A DNA stretch of 64,000 bases from Lathyrus oleraceus (taxonomy: Eukaryota > Streptophyta > Magnoliopsida > Fabales > Fabaceae). Position numbers and translations under genes: made by a program. The first letter of the stretch is position 1, and every line of letters begins with the position of its first letter. This document shows, piece after piece, positions 1-9,624 of this stretch. The stretch covers positions 39,199,199-39,263,198 of the forward strand of contig NC_066581.1 in NCBI RefSeq assembly GCF_024323335.1, in the 5' to 3' direction. A model generated the notes under the pieces. That model made no database searches, was not told the origin of the DNA, and was given only the letters and a program-made list of their open reading frames with translations.

Positions 1-91
1 AAAAAAGGGCATCCCGACGAACAAAAAAAAAAGAACAAAGAGGTTCGGGCAAAAATTAGGGATATAAAAAAAAATGTACACCCGGTGAGTC

Positions 92-157
92 GAAAACCCG
101 AAAGGGCGGCTCAGGCAAAAAAGGGTATCCCGATGGATTGAAAACCCAAAAGGGCGG
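92..157 (+). repeat. Two copies of an 18-bp GAAAACCC-AAAGGGCGG motif
   Basis: Copies lie at 92-109 and 140-157, 48 bp apart, one substitution between them. Each contains a small hairpin, CCC-GAAA-GGG in the first (a GNRA-type tetraloop) and CCC-AAAA-GGG in the second. The same motif occurs on the minus strand at 4125-4142, just after the integrase end of element F, so it marks the region directly downstream of pol in these elements. Confidence 0.7.
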
Positions 158-934
158 TCCACGCAAAAGTTAGGGAATAAGCGAATAAGTGCGATCTGAG
201 TTCATCCGTGTTATATCACCGTTTCATTCAATCCGACAATCTTCAAAGGTAAAAGATCGACTAATCATCCACTTCAGAAAGTAAGATGAGCAGAGCGTCT
301 TGAGGACATACGAGCCATAGCAGAGTCGAAACTCAGTGGGACCCCGTTTCCACATTGCCATTAGGATAGTTTCTCTTGTTCAATTTATAGTGATCGCCTC
401 TTTCTAGGGATCAGCTTCCTGATGTACTCGCCTATTCCTGGCACAAATTTTTCAACCAACAAAAGTCGAATAATTCAGTTCAAAAGCCTCTTTATTTTTT
501 ATTTATCAGTTTGTTTGCAAAAGATGTCTGAATTCTTGAGGAAACATATTGCATCTGAATGTAATGGTGGCTTTTGTAGATGATTTGCACAGGAAAACAT
601 TTAAAATTGCTTTGAATGTGCTTAATCCCGGACGGTGAATTCAAACCGAGTAATCCCCCGGGGCATACATGTATTTTTTGGTTACAGGTCACAGGAACCG
701 GATGCCAAGCTGTGAATCCCCATCCCCAAGGGGTTGACAAAGTCTATCCTCAGCAGAGCCTATCCCCAGTAGAGTTGACAATATCCAGACTGTATATCCC
801 CGGCGGAATTGTCAGTACCAGACTGTATCTTCCCAGAAACAGCGGAGTAGTCGCATACCCAACAGACAAGAGGGTGGTATTCCCAGTGTTCATCTCGTCC
901 CCAGCAGATTATTTTTTTTAACAGATTTGTTTTA

Positions 935-1030
935 ATCCCCAGCCTGAGGACGATTAGCAAGTTCATATCCCCAGCTTGAGGACGATTAGCAGGTTCATAT
1001 CCCCAGCTTGAGGACGATTAGCAAGTTCAT
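935..1030 (+). repeat. Three tandem 32-bp repeats in G 3' UTR
   Basis: Units start at 935, 967 and 999 with a partial fourth at 1031. Each begins ATCCCCAGC and continues TTGAGGACGATTAGC with one or two substitutions. Looser versions of ATCCCCAGC are scattered from 715 to 1265. This is a short expanded array of the kind reported in hypervariable 3' UTRs of Ogre-type elements. Confidence 0.85.
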
Positions 1031-1402
1031 ATCCCCAGCAAAGGTCGATTCCTACGACATTTCTCGGGGAAGTGCTTTCCTCACAGACTCTCCTCGCAGA
1101 GCCTCGCCAAGCAAAGTTTCCATAGTTGATACTTCCCCAGCAAGGTCAACTTTTCAAAAAAGGCCAATTTATTTTCGGTGGCTCCCCGGTCCCGGCAGAC
1201 GGATCGTTCCCCACAGAGCATTCAAGGATTGATACAGCGATCCGCTCCCTGCCAAAGTTGCTTCCCCAAGCAGATTTCTTTTTTCTTTTACACCATGCAT
1301 AACATTTGCATTTGCATTTGCATGCATATCAAACATACACATAAGCTGATAAACAGGTTCTTCAAAGCAGACTGAAAAATTACTTTACAACCAAAGTCAT
1401 GA

Positions 1403-2212
1403 GATTCGGCCAGAGGATCAAGTGTGTGTGTGACCCAGCATGAGGGTCATTTCGAAGATTCAGCCTGAGAATCGTTTTCCAGAGATCCGGCCTGAGGGTC
1501 ATTTCGAAGATTCAGCCAGAGAGTCGACTACGAGCGTTATTTCCCCAGCAAGCCAGCTGGAGGAATAGATTGACAGCTCAACAGAAAATCAACCTACACG
1601 AGGATCCAGCCCGCGGATCGCATTTAAAAAACAAAGTCTAATCGAAGAGTCGTTATAACATGTTCTATCCTGAAGAATATGTACGAAGCCCAAAAGTGGG
1701 ATATTCTCGAAGCTGCATATCTAACATGAAGACTGTAGATTTCGAAAAAGGGTCAACCAGCGCATGCCCCAGATGCGAGATCCTGATGATGGGAATTTAT
1801 CATCAAAACAATCCAGATCTAGCCAGAAGATCGAAGTCAGGTCTAGCCCGAAGACCGAAAATAGATTCAGCCAGAGAATCGAAACAATTCAGATCTAGCC
1901 AGAAGATCGAAGTCAGGTCGAGCCCGAAGACCGGAAATAGATTCAGCCAGAGAATCGAAACAATTCAGATCTAGCCAGAAGATCGAAGTAGATTCAGCCA
2001 GAGAATCAAAGAAAATAGATTCAGCCAGAGAATCGAAACAAAGGAGATATAGCCAGAAGATCGAAGAAGATCTAGCCAGAAGATTGAAACTGTATCCAGC
2101 CCGAGGATCAAAATTAACATCCAACCAGAGGACTAAATTGAGTATAGATTCAGCCAGAGGATCAAAACTCTAGATTAAGTCAGAAGACTGATTCAGATTC
2201 AGCCAGAGGATT
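1403..2212 (+). repeat. Array of about 19 17-nt hairpin units with AGCC-type loops
   Basis: Each unit is a 5-nt arm, a 7-nt loop close to AGCC(A/C/T)GA, and a 5-nt complementary arm. Examples: GATCT/AGATC at 1816-1832, GGTCT/AGACC at 1840-1856, GATTC/GAATC at 1864-1880, GACCC/GGGTC at 1432-1448, GATCC/GGATC at 1603-1619. Others lie at 1403, 1457, 1484, 1509, 1892, 1916, 1940, 1968, 1991, 2018, 2046, 2069, 2093, 2147 and 2196. Arm sequences differ between units but stay complementary, with G-U wobbles in several; three units (1916, 2046, 2093) have one mismatched pair. The loop is nearly invariant. Location is the G 3' UTR, between pol and the LTR. Function is unknown. Confidence 0.85.
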
Positions 2213-2361
2213 GGAAGAGAAATAAATAACGCGGTGTATTTCAGCATTTTTGTGGTGTTCTCGGAGCGCAAATTTTCGGTCTGTCTTTGGTATTCAATCA
2301 TAGCTCACCCTGTTTGTCTGATAAGTTGTTCGCTTTCATCCTGCTCGGGTTAGCTGATGAC

Positions 2362-2375
2362 TGAGTAGGGGCAGC
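2362..2375 (+). other. Polypurine tract of element G
   Basis: The purine-rich stretch GAGTAGGGGCAGC lies directly before the TG that starts the 3' LTR, where plus-strand DNA synthesis is primed in LTR retrotransposons. It is interrupted by a T and a C, so the assignment rests on position. Confidence 0.6.
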
Positions 2376-2655
2376 TGTAACACCCCAAAATTTTCCCTCC
2401 TTATTCACACATTCATTTTTAGGTCATTTAACATTAGATACATTGCATTTCATCATGTCAATCGGGATTAGCTCCAAGAAGCTTGAACATCATCCAGGAC
2501 ACTTTGTGGGTTCTATTTAGATGATCAGTCAACACAAGGGAAAGACTTGAGTTACTTCCAACAAGGGTCTATTCGTCAATCAAAACGTTAATTTTGAAGG
2601 AGCAAAGGTTTGTTCATGAGCTGTCATGCTCGCTAGGTGAAGCCCACGTGTTTTG

Positions 2656-2761
2656 AAAAAAAAAACGAAAAAAGAAAAACGAAAAACAAAAAAAAATGAA
2701 AAACGAAAAAAAATTAAATTAAATAAATAAATAAATAAAAAATAAATAAATAAAAGAAAAA
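2656..2761 (+). repeat. A-rich low-complexity tract
   Basis: About 105 bp of A runs broken by CG, G, and ATAA/TTAA units, ending in a TAAA/ATAA stretch. It sits inside the LTR upstream of the possible TATA box. Confidence 0.9.
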
Positions 2762-3657
2762 TCTCAGACTTGGACCTCTCTCAAAAGTCCACTAAGCTAC
2801 CAATATTAGGCTATAAATTCAGAGTTTCAGTGAAACAAAAGGCCATTCTATTCCTATTACCCTGGCTGGAAAAAGATAGTGAGAGAAGAGCTAACAGAGT
2901 TCAGAACAACCTCCAAACCCTGAAGGGAACTCAACTGCACAGAATCACCTCTGCCTCACATAAACCCTAAAGATTGTTTTGTAAACCTCACGGGTGCAAC
3001 TCAATTTCAATCAAGCTCTCCAATCAGGTTTGCCCTATTCCCATTATTTTACGCCTTCAATTTGAATGTTCTAAATGTGTGATGTATTATGTTTGAATTC
3101 GGAAGTGTGGATATCGTTAGGTTTCGCATATGCATGAATGTATAAATAATGCCTTGAATGCTTAATCGTTTAGATTCTGAAGTGTATGCCACAGGGTTTG
3201 AGGTTTCTGAAACCATATTGTTATCCTTGAAAAACCATATTGTTTTGCTCTAATCTGAATTACGTTTGTCATAGCATGTTTTCTCCTAATCCTTATCTTG
3301 TTTCACTAACCCTTTTGTTGAGTTTTTGTGAAGGCTCACACGACTTTTACAGGGATAGCTCGCTGGATATTCCACTTTGCTTGTGGGATACCATTTGGGA
3401 GATTTATTCTGATTGCCTTGTTGGCACGTTTACTTTATACATGTTTGTTTTGTATGTGTTCGTATCCCCGTAGGTAGCGCGGTTCCTTCGTCAAGGACTG
3501 ACTTTTTGCATGAGCATCCCTAACCCTACCAACTCATTGATTTTTCTTCTCCTAAGAACACGTTAACTCCTTCTACTACAGGCGAGTAAGTCTCCAAAGG
3601 TCGAGCATCCGGTAGATTGCGTAGTAACGTCGTTCGTCCAAAACCCAATCCATAACC

Positions 3658-3828
3658 CCGTAGTTAGCCGAACTACGGCTTGCTCTGATTCTCATTCCAG
3701 ATGAGATACGTAGGCATAAGACGCGATGTCTTAGCGAGCATAATTACCCTTAACCCCTAGGTAGCCGAGCTACGAAGACTCTGATTCTCAGATTCAGATG
3801 AGATACGTATGCAGTGGATGCGACATCC
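3658..3828 (+). other. Duplicated three-hairpin module in G LTR
   Basis: Copy 1: hairpin a CCGTAGTT/AACTACGG with loop AGCCG (3658-3678); hairpin b TCTCAT/ATGAGA with loop TCCAG (3690-3706); linker TACGTAGGCA; hairpin c TAAGACG-CGA-TGTCTTA (3717-3733). Copy 2: a' GTAGC-CGA-GCTAC (3761-3773); b' TCTCA/TGAGA (3786-3803); linker TACGTATGCA; c' GGATG-CGA-CATCC (3816-3828). The two copies have different arm sequences but the same order and pairing. The same module occurs in the LTR of B and, partly, of C. Confidence 0.8.
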
Positions 3829-4124
3829 GTGCGAGTCATTTTCTTTCGACGCCCTTTTTTTAGTAAATAACACATTAGATAAACCCACACCCTTTAGATA
3901 AGAACTACAAGAGTGGATCCCATAGAGTACTACGGATGCGTAGGGGTGCTAATACCTTCCCTTCGCATAATCGACTCCCGAACCCAAAATCTTGTCCTTT
4001 CCTTTTTCCAGGTTTACTTCGAGCGTTTCCTTTTCCTCATTTGGGATAAATAACGCGCGATGGCGACTCTCCTGTCTTTCTTCGCCGGTTATTTTTTTCG
4101 CATTCCATTTTTCAGGTTGTGACA

Positions 4125-4629
4125 CCGCCCTTTCGGGTTTTCAACTTAGCAAGTTGTTCTTTTCTTTTTAGGCAAGTTTTTCTTGACTGCATCGACTTTC
4201 ACAAGAAGAGTGAATTCTTCACCATCATAGTTGTAAGAATCAAAGCACCGCCTGAAAAGGCTCTCTTAACAACATATGGGCCTCCTTAATTAGGGGTCCA
4301 TTTGCCCCTAGAATCTGGTTTGAAAGATAGAATCTTCTTGAGCACAAGGTCACCTTCTCTGAAAACACGAGGTCTGACCTTCTTATCAAAAGATTTCTTT
4401 GTTCTCTGCTGATATAACTTCCCATGACACATGGAAGTTAACCTCTTCTCTTCAACAAATTCAGCTGGTCAAATCTGGTCTGACACCATTCAACCTCAGT
4501 CAACTTGGCTTCTATCAGCACACACAATGATGGGATCTCAACCTCTAAGGGGAGCACAACTTCCATGCCATAAACAAGTGAGAAAAGGGTTGCCCCTGTT
4601 GAAGTGAGGATGTACGTACGATACCCATG
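4125..4629 (-). pseudogene. pol: Ogre integrase C-terminal remnant F
   Basis: Read on the minus strand, this encodes the C-terminal part of a Tat/Ogre integrase. It runs from an HGYRT block through VYGMEVVLP, EIPSL, VRPRVF and GDLVLKKIL to GPYVVK and SGGALILTT. The plus-strand copy of the same region in element B is at 59680-59949, which makes the match easy to see. F has a TAA near 4290 and a frame change near 4225. It is cut on the left by G's LTR (4124) and on the right by A's LTR (4630). The gene end and the GAAAACCC-type motif are at 4125-4200. Confidence 0.8.
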
Positions 4630-5700
4630 TGTCATACCCTGATTTTGGTCCTGAAATTTTTTCCCATCAATCATTCGTTTGCATTCTTATTTTCACGACC
4701 ATTCCATTTGGTCATGATGCTACCCATCGACATTAGTTGTTGGACTTGCTACCACAACCAGTCCATGTTTGTCTTTTGGGTTTTGTTTCTTTATTTTGGT
4801 ATAAGATGATTAATCCTTTAGCCATACGAGATTTGAAACCTCTTTCATTTGTCAGAATCAAGTAAACCTCATGTTTCATCTTTCGTTCTAGTTTCATTGA
4901 AATGATTATTCATCTTGCTTTGTCACATTACTAGTTCTCACTTTCTTTCAAAGGAATTATGTGTCAAGTGCAAAACATTTGTTTTTGGGTCATCATTCAT
5001 ATTCATTTTCTCATTCATTCATAATTCAAAGAAATTCCATACATACTCCTTCATTCATGTGCATATTTACTATTTCATATTTTTACATTTTTCATATTTT
5101 TACATTTTTCACATTTTTAAATTTGCATTCATATTTTCTTCATTTCATATTGAGATTTTCTATTCATTCATGTTTAAAGATTCCCACATAATCATTCATA
5201 TTCCAATCATTCATTCATGACCAAGGACCTTCTCACATTCATTCAATCATTGTCATTCATTCCCACGGTATATGATTATTTCATAATTTTAAAAGTACCT
5301 CACATATACACATGAAAATTCTAAGATACAAGGAAATAACTTTGTCTTGCTACAAAAGCACTTATTTTTCGTTCACATCACATGTACAAAACTGGAAATT
5401 AAGAGGGACTAGAACACAACAGCATTGTTTGAGAGGTGTTTGTTTTGATTTTTTTTGAACGAGGGAAAATGTGAAAGGGGTCCAGATTGCCGCTTTAGGC
5501 CCAACTTGCAGGATGAAGGTGATAAGCATCCTTCCAGGAAGCCTGGATCAGAAAATACAAGATCAAGAGAATGCTGGTTTTTGCTTGTCAATCCCCAATG
5601 TGGGGTCACATTTAATCAATAGTCTAAGGAGATATTTCAAGAACCAAGAAAAGGAAGTCATATTTTTTTAGTGGACTTCCATACGCGGCACTCATGCCAA
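4630..5700 (+). mobile_element. LTR-like 5' end of element A
   Basis: Begins with a typical Ogre LTR terminus. It contains an AT-rich stretch with ATTCATTCAT and 17-bp CATATTTTTACATTTTT repeats (5070-5220). The stretch AGTCTAAGGAGATATTTCAAG near 5622 resembles other legume LTR sequence. The stem-loop module seen near the 3' ends of the LTRs of G and B is absent, so the 3' half of this LTR appears to be missing or replaced by the gene fragments. Right boundary is approximate. Confidence 0.55.
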
Positions 5701-5764
5701 TCTTCAGCATGTCTGATGGAAGAAAGTTTTTGTAGACACAAACTGATGGGAATTCAAGCGTGTT

Positions 5765-6991
5765 CTATGCTGAAATCCCAGGAGGCACAATTCTACTACA
5801 ACCAAGTTATCTTGCTGCACAGACATCTTGTAGTTCATCGTCTCATATGCAGTCACATCGTGCACAAGTAAATGGTAATAATATCTTGACCTCCACAGCT
5901 GCAGAACGACAGTCACAAAAACAACAGACTCCACAGTCTCATCCTCACAAGCAAGAGGCTAAGGCGAGTGGAAAGAGTGTACAGTCTGTAGTTAATCTTG
6001 CATCTTACCCAATAAAGAATTTGCAAGGGCAGAACTTCACGATTCCAGTTCAGCCAGTGAACTTTTCTTTCAAGCCATGTGTAACATCTGATATTGTTGG
6101 CGGAAACAGTAAGCAGCAACAGGCTCTAAATGGGGGAGTTGAGGTTATACCATCTCAAGCATTTGCAGTATCATTTGCTTCATTTAACGAAACAAATCTT
6201 CCATCAAACCTTAATTTCTCATCCATGAAACAGAATCTAGTGGTAATTTAAAGTCTTCCTGATGCTGCACGACAAGGATATCAGGCTGCAAGTACACCTT
6301 ATACTGTTCAGCAGAAGACTTACTCAACTACTGTAGAGAAGAGAGGAGGAAATTCCTCCCACCAAGATGATGACAAAAAAAACCACTCATGTAATACTTC
6401 AAGGTCTCAACAGTCTTCACAACTGCTTCAGAAGCAGCATGGTATGCAACAACAACAACCTACAACGGCTATTCGAAATAAAGCTTCATCCACCAATACC
6501 GCTTCTGCTATAAAATTTGCTAACAATGGCCCTGTTTTCTCACAAAGTCACACTCAATTCAAAAGTTCTAACCAAACTTCTCACTCTAAGATCACGGGAA
6601 GAACGATGGGTTCTCATGTTAATCATTCATCTAGTATAACCTCCAAGACTGCAACCGCCAAAAATATTTCTCAGGAGAAAGGAAGAAGGTCACATGGTCA
6701 TATACAAATTTCTTTTGGAGGAGATTACGCAACTTCTTTGTCACCCCGAGGGTAACAACAACTAAATAACAGCCAATCTTTGTGTACAACAACTGCAGGT
6801 ACTCCTTTTGATGGGGGCCACTTGAAGCCAAATTCAGAAGGTTGGAAAGTCAATCCATCAGTGAATACTTCACAGTTGCAACAAACTGAGAATTCTTCTG
6901 TTGGGAGTAGCCAAAAATCTTCCCCAGTTTGTGGGAGAAATGTTCCATCAATCTTAAGCTCATGTCCTAGCCACTTATCTGAGCTGAAATA
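5765..6991 (+). pseudogene. TIC: TIME FOR COFFEE (TIC) C-terminal fragment
   Basis: Three successive reading-frame pieces (5765-6251, 6252-6755, 6756-6991) form one Q/S/N-rich stretch. Recognisable segments are a QGQNFTIPVQPVNFSF block near 6030, a GHIQISFGG block near 6690, and the ending QKSSPVCGRNVPSIL...SHLSELK near 6917-6990, matching the C-terminus of plant TIC, a nuclear circadian-clock regulator. It has stops at about 6249 and 6753 and small frame changes at the start, so it cannot encode TIC. No intron-like interruption is visible, but this part of TIC may be one large exon. Same strand as the three following gene fragments. Confidence 0.7.
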
Positions 6992-7009
6992 AAGTACTAG
7001 AAAATCAAA

Positions 7010-8388
7010 ATATATACTTTACCAAGGTCACTTAAATTTGAAGGAAAAAGTCCATGCAGCTTATATCACACTCGTGGAAGGTACAGTTTTGTCATAGCAA
7101 CTTAGTCTTTGGCCTTACCCAATAGCAGCGCAACAAAGTCATCTATCTGCTTTAAAATTCTTGAAGATTAATACCTTAAGTAGTTTGATACAAAATTCCC
7201 GTCATCGTGAAAAGTCAGGCAGTGATTCACATGGAATATGTGATAAAATGGATGTCGGCGATCATTTGGTGAAGTCCTCGATTGAGGGAATAATATCAAG
7301 TGTGTTTGATACTCTAAATCCTGAGAATTCAAGCTGCTCAAGTAAGTTCAACATTCTACAGAGAGATAGCTGTATTGATAGTTATTCATCAATGGTTCAC
7401 TTACTGAAAAAATCATTTGGCGATGATAGAACTGTTGAGCAAAAAAATGACAAAAAAGCACTTGCAACCCCTGAATTATTCCCCCTTATGTCACATTGGC
7501 AATGGTGATATTTTGAGTGGGGACATCTCAGGTGAGGATCAACCTGTTAATCATACATTAGATTCATGTTTGCGTGCTTTTCAACCGCTAAAAGTTGGCC
7601 ATCAATGCAATCTTCCTAGCATTAGTCCCTTTAGTATGAACCTAATGTTGACTAGAAATGTTTTGCTTCAACAGACAGGTATGAACGGGGAAAATGCAAT
7701 GTAGATCATGCACAAACTTTGTCGTACTTCAACTTTTCTACTGTAGAGGACCCTTGTAAGGTTTATATAGACAATTTACCCACCAATCCAATCTGTTTAA
7801 GCACATCTTCGTATCCTTTGGATAGTTGTGCATCTACTCATGGTAATCAGAATAATAAATATGAAGAAATTGGCCATAGGAATGAGGATGGTTTGGTTGA
7901 TGTTTCCAAATATTGTTTTGATGCTTCACTGGATGTGGTAGACCATAAGAAATATGTTTCAACAGATGCATCTGGTGGGAGCAGCTGGGAAAGACTGCTG
8001 GGCAGTTTTAGGAAAACTGTTAATTGTGATGCTACTCAAAAGCAGAATTTGCTGTCAACATTTGAGATGCCACTTGATATTATAATTGGCAAGTGCTTAA
8101 TTCAGGAAATCATGGTTCAATACAATTATGTCAGCAAATTAATCATCAATGTGCTTGAGGAGGCATTTAAGCTGCAAGAGCATCTTTTAGCACTGCGGCG
8201 GTATCATTTTATGGAATCGGCAGATTAGGCAGATTTGTTTATCTTGTCACTTTGGCGATATAAGTGGTCTGTTACAGAAGCTAATGAGAGACTTCCAGAA
8301 ATTCAAGGCCTACTTGAATTGTCAATTCAGAAGTCTTCTTGTGAGCAAGACACCAATAAGGCTAGGTTGTTTGTGTACATGAAAGGAC
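7010..8388 (+). pseudogene. GCP6: Gamma-tubulin complex component 6 (GCP6) fragment
   Basis: The frame pieces 7140-7508, 7417-7704, 7719-8228 and 8229-8388 read as an internal part of a plant GCP6-like protein, a subunit of the microtubule-nucleating gamma-tubulin ring complex. The clearest section is the LQEHLLALRRYHFM block near 8175-8215, followed by ADLFILSLW, KWSVTEANERL and EIQGLLELSIQ. A TAG at 8226 stands where a tryptophan is expected (TGG to TAG), and there are frame changes near 7430 and 7705. The fragment ends abruptly at MKGHG, where GH3 sequence begins. The region 6992-7140 between TIC and the clear match is less certain. Confidence 0.65.
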
Positions 8389-8518
8389 ATGGTTCAAATC
8401 TGCAGATCAACTCCTAATGAATGTAGGAGATCCTCACTATGATCCACTTTTTCCTTTTGGTTTCGGCCTAAAATCTGAATCTGTCAGAGACCTAGTAACA
8501 AGGTCAACTTCAACCGCT
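8387..8518 (+). pseudogene. GH3-family beta-glucosidase C-terminal fragment
   Basis: Reads TWFKSADQL, then [18 protein letters not shown], the well-conserved C-terminal block of plant family 3 glycoside hydrolases (beta-glucan exohydrolase/beta-glucosidase type), then a tail [13 protein letters not shown]. Only about 44 residues are present and none of the catalytic domain. The left edge overlaps the last bases of the GCP6 fragment with no spacer. The tail resembles the GPI-anchored legume members, which is a recollection rather than a check. Confidence 0.7.
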
Positions 8519-8673
8519 GAATTCCTTTTGGTGCCGCCATTTAGCGTTTCACTTGCCGTTGGCCTTGTATCTTTTTGTGATGCGGTGTTGCTGCTGTCGG
8601 CTTTTCCGTCAATGCCAGTGGGTGGTGTTGTTGCCTTGCAGCTCCTGCTGCTATTCCGTTTACCATTTCTACC

Positions 8674-8730
8674 AGATATAGTGCTGTTCGAAGGCAGTTT
8701 GGATCTCAGAATGGTGGTCTTGAAACACAG
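8674..8730 (+). pseudogene. ACX1: Acyl-CoA oxidase (ACX1-like) exon fragment
   Basis: Reads [10 protein letters not shown], then SQNGGLETQ, a conserved segment of peroxisomal acyl-CoA oxidase 1. It is preceded by TTTACCATTTCTACCAG, which looks like an intron 3' end, so this piece may be genomic rather than cDNA-derived. The match stops at CAG 8730, and after five bases comes the retrotransposon primer-site region. Between 8519 and 8673 I recognise nothing; it may be intron sequence of this gene. Only 19 codons, so the identification is moderate. Confidence 0.55.
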
Positions 8731-8738
8731 ACGACAGA

Positions 8739-8756
8739 TGGCGACTCTTATAGGAC
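8739..8756 (+). other. Primer-binding-site-like sequence of element A
   Basis: TGGCGACTCTTATAGG matches the first nine bases of the Ogre primer site seen intact in B at 17782 (TGGCGACTCTGTTGGGGA), then diverges. It is followed by a TTTGTGTGCCTTTGTTA leader typical of these elements. Ogre-type elements use a tRNA-Arg primer. Confidence 0.6.
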
Positions 8757-9624
8757 GTTTGTGTGCCTTTGTTAGTTTAATTGTATGACTTTTATTATCT
8801 TTATTCTTATATGGATATATTTCTTGTATATTGGTTCCACTATGTTGGGTACTTGGATATTCGATTGCAAACCATGTGGGAAAGACTCTACACCCGAGTC
8901 TAGAGTGAAAAAACATAAGATAGGACGATGGTTGAGTAGTACAGACTCCCGAGGTGAATACTTCGTAAGAGTCGGTACGAGAACCTCACTTAGAGTAGAT
9001 CCTTTTGCAAATATTGTCGCCCAAGGTGTATACCTCGTAAGCTTTGATGTTTCAAAGGGGTCCGTGACTCTAAGAACCTTTAGAACATTGAACCTTTGGC
9101 CAACTAGAAATGATGGTTGCGTAGTATGGATTCCCGAGGTGAATACTTCGTAAGAATCAGTACGAGAACCTCACTCAGAATAGATTCTCTAGATGGAGTT
9201 GACGATCGGAAAGTATTTTCTGTAAGCGTCAAACATTATTTTGAATCCATGACTCTGAGTACCCTGTCTAGAACCAAGTCGATGGTTACGTAATGCGGAC
9301 TCCCGAGGTGAATACTTCGTAAGAGTTGGTACGAGAACCTCACCCAGAATAGATTCCCTTGATGGAGGTGACGACCGGGAAGTATTTTCCGTAAGCGTCA
9401 AACATTCTTGTGAATCAATGACTCTGGGGATCCTTTGTAACAAATCCCTAGATCACACCCAGTGAGAACCCAATTTTGGAAAGCAATCAGATTTATCCAT
9501 ACCTCGGACCTTTGAACCTATACCAAAAAAAAACATTGCATCCATCCATTCATTGCATACGCATAAAAAGCAAAACTCTTAGTTTGTTTCGCATTGTTTC
9601 AGGAATCCATTACTTGTTAGCAAA
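8757..9624 (+). other. 5' leader of element A with six covarying hairpins
   Basis: Untranslated region before ORF1. Six hairpins each have 6-nt arms, a 4-nt G(A/T)AT loop and an immediate TAAG: 8950-8965, 9022-9037, 9135-9150, 9207-9222, 9304-9319 and 9376-9391. Arms are CGAGGT/ACTTCG (three times), CAAGGT/ACCTCG (one mismatch), CGGAAA/TTTCTG and CGGGAA/TTTCCG, with G-U pairs where needed. They sit inside imperfect repeats of roughly 170-185 bp that also share the segment GGTACGAGAACCTCAC. Possible roles include packaging, dimerisation or translation control; none is shown by the sequence. Confidence 0.8.

Larger units (their letters stand above)
1..4124 (+). mobile_element. Ogre-like Ty3/gypsy retrotransposon G, 3' portion
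   Basis: This is the end of a Tat/Ogre-type element whose coding part lies left of the window. Positions 1-2375 are a long non-coding 3' UTR full of short repeats, typical of this lineage. A purine tract (2362-2375) and a complete LTR (2376-4124) follow. The LTR starts TGTAACACCCC and ends GTGACA, and is immediately followed by minus-strand integrase sequence, so G inserted into another Ogre copy. The expected target duplication is CCGCC (4125-4129); its partner would lie left of the window. No ORF in 1-2375 resembles a known protein. Element class is confident; exact family name is not. Confidence 0.8.
2376..4124 (+). mobile_element. 3' LTR of element G (1749 bp)
   Basis: Starts TGTAACACCCCAAAATTTTCC and ends with GGTTGTGACA. 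At 1.75 kb it is short for an Ogre-type LTR; the other LTRs here exceed 4 kb. An A-rich block lies at 2656-2761 and a possible TATA box (CTATAAATT) near 2811. The conserved stem-loop module lies at 3658-3828. A primer-site-like GATGGCGACTC occurs inside the LTR near 4069. Confidence 0.8.

Noticed and set aside
935..2212. CRISPR-like repeat arrays
   Set aside because: Units are adjacent or irregularly spaced without unique spacers, and the DNA is plant nuclear.
4960..5220. ORFs of 76 and 101 codons in the AT-rich LTR
   Set aside because: They are low-complexity translations of ATTCATTCAT and CATATTTTTACA repeats.
5765..6991. A working TIME FOR COFFEE gene
   Set aside because: Frames are broken by stops and shifts, the N-terminal part is missing, and it is fused to other gene fragments.
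8437..8916. 159-codon minus-strand ORF
   Set aside because: It is the reverse shadow of the GH3 and ACX fragments and the primer-site region; no recognisable product.
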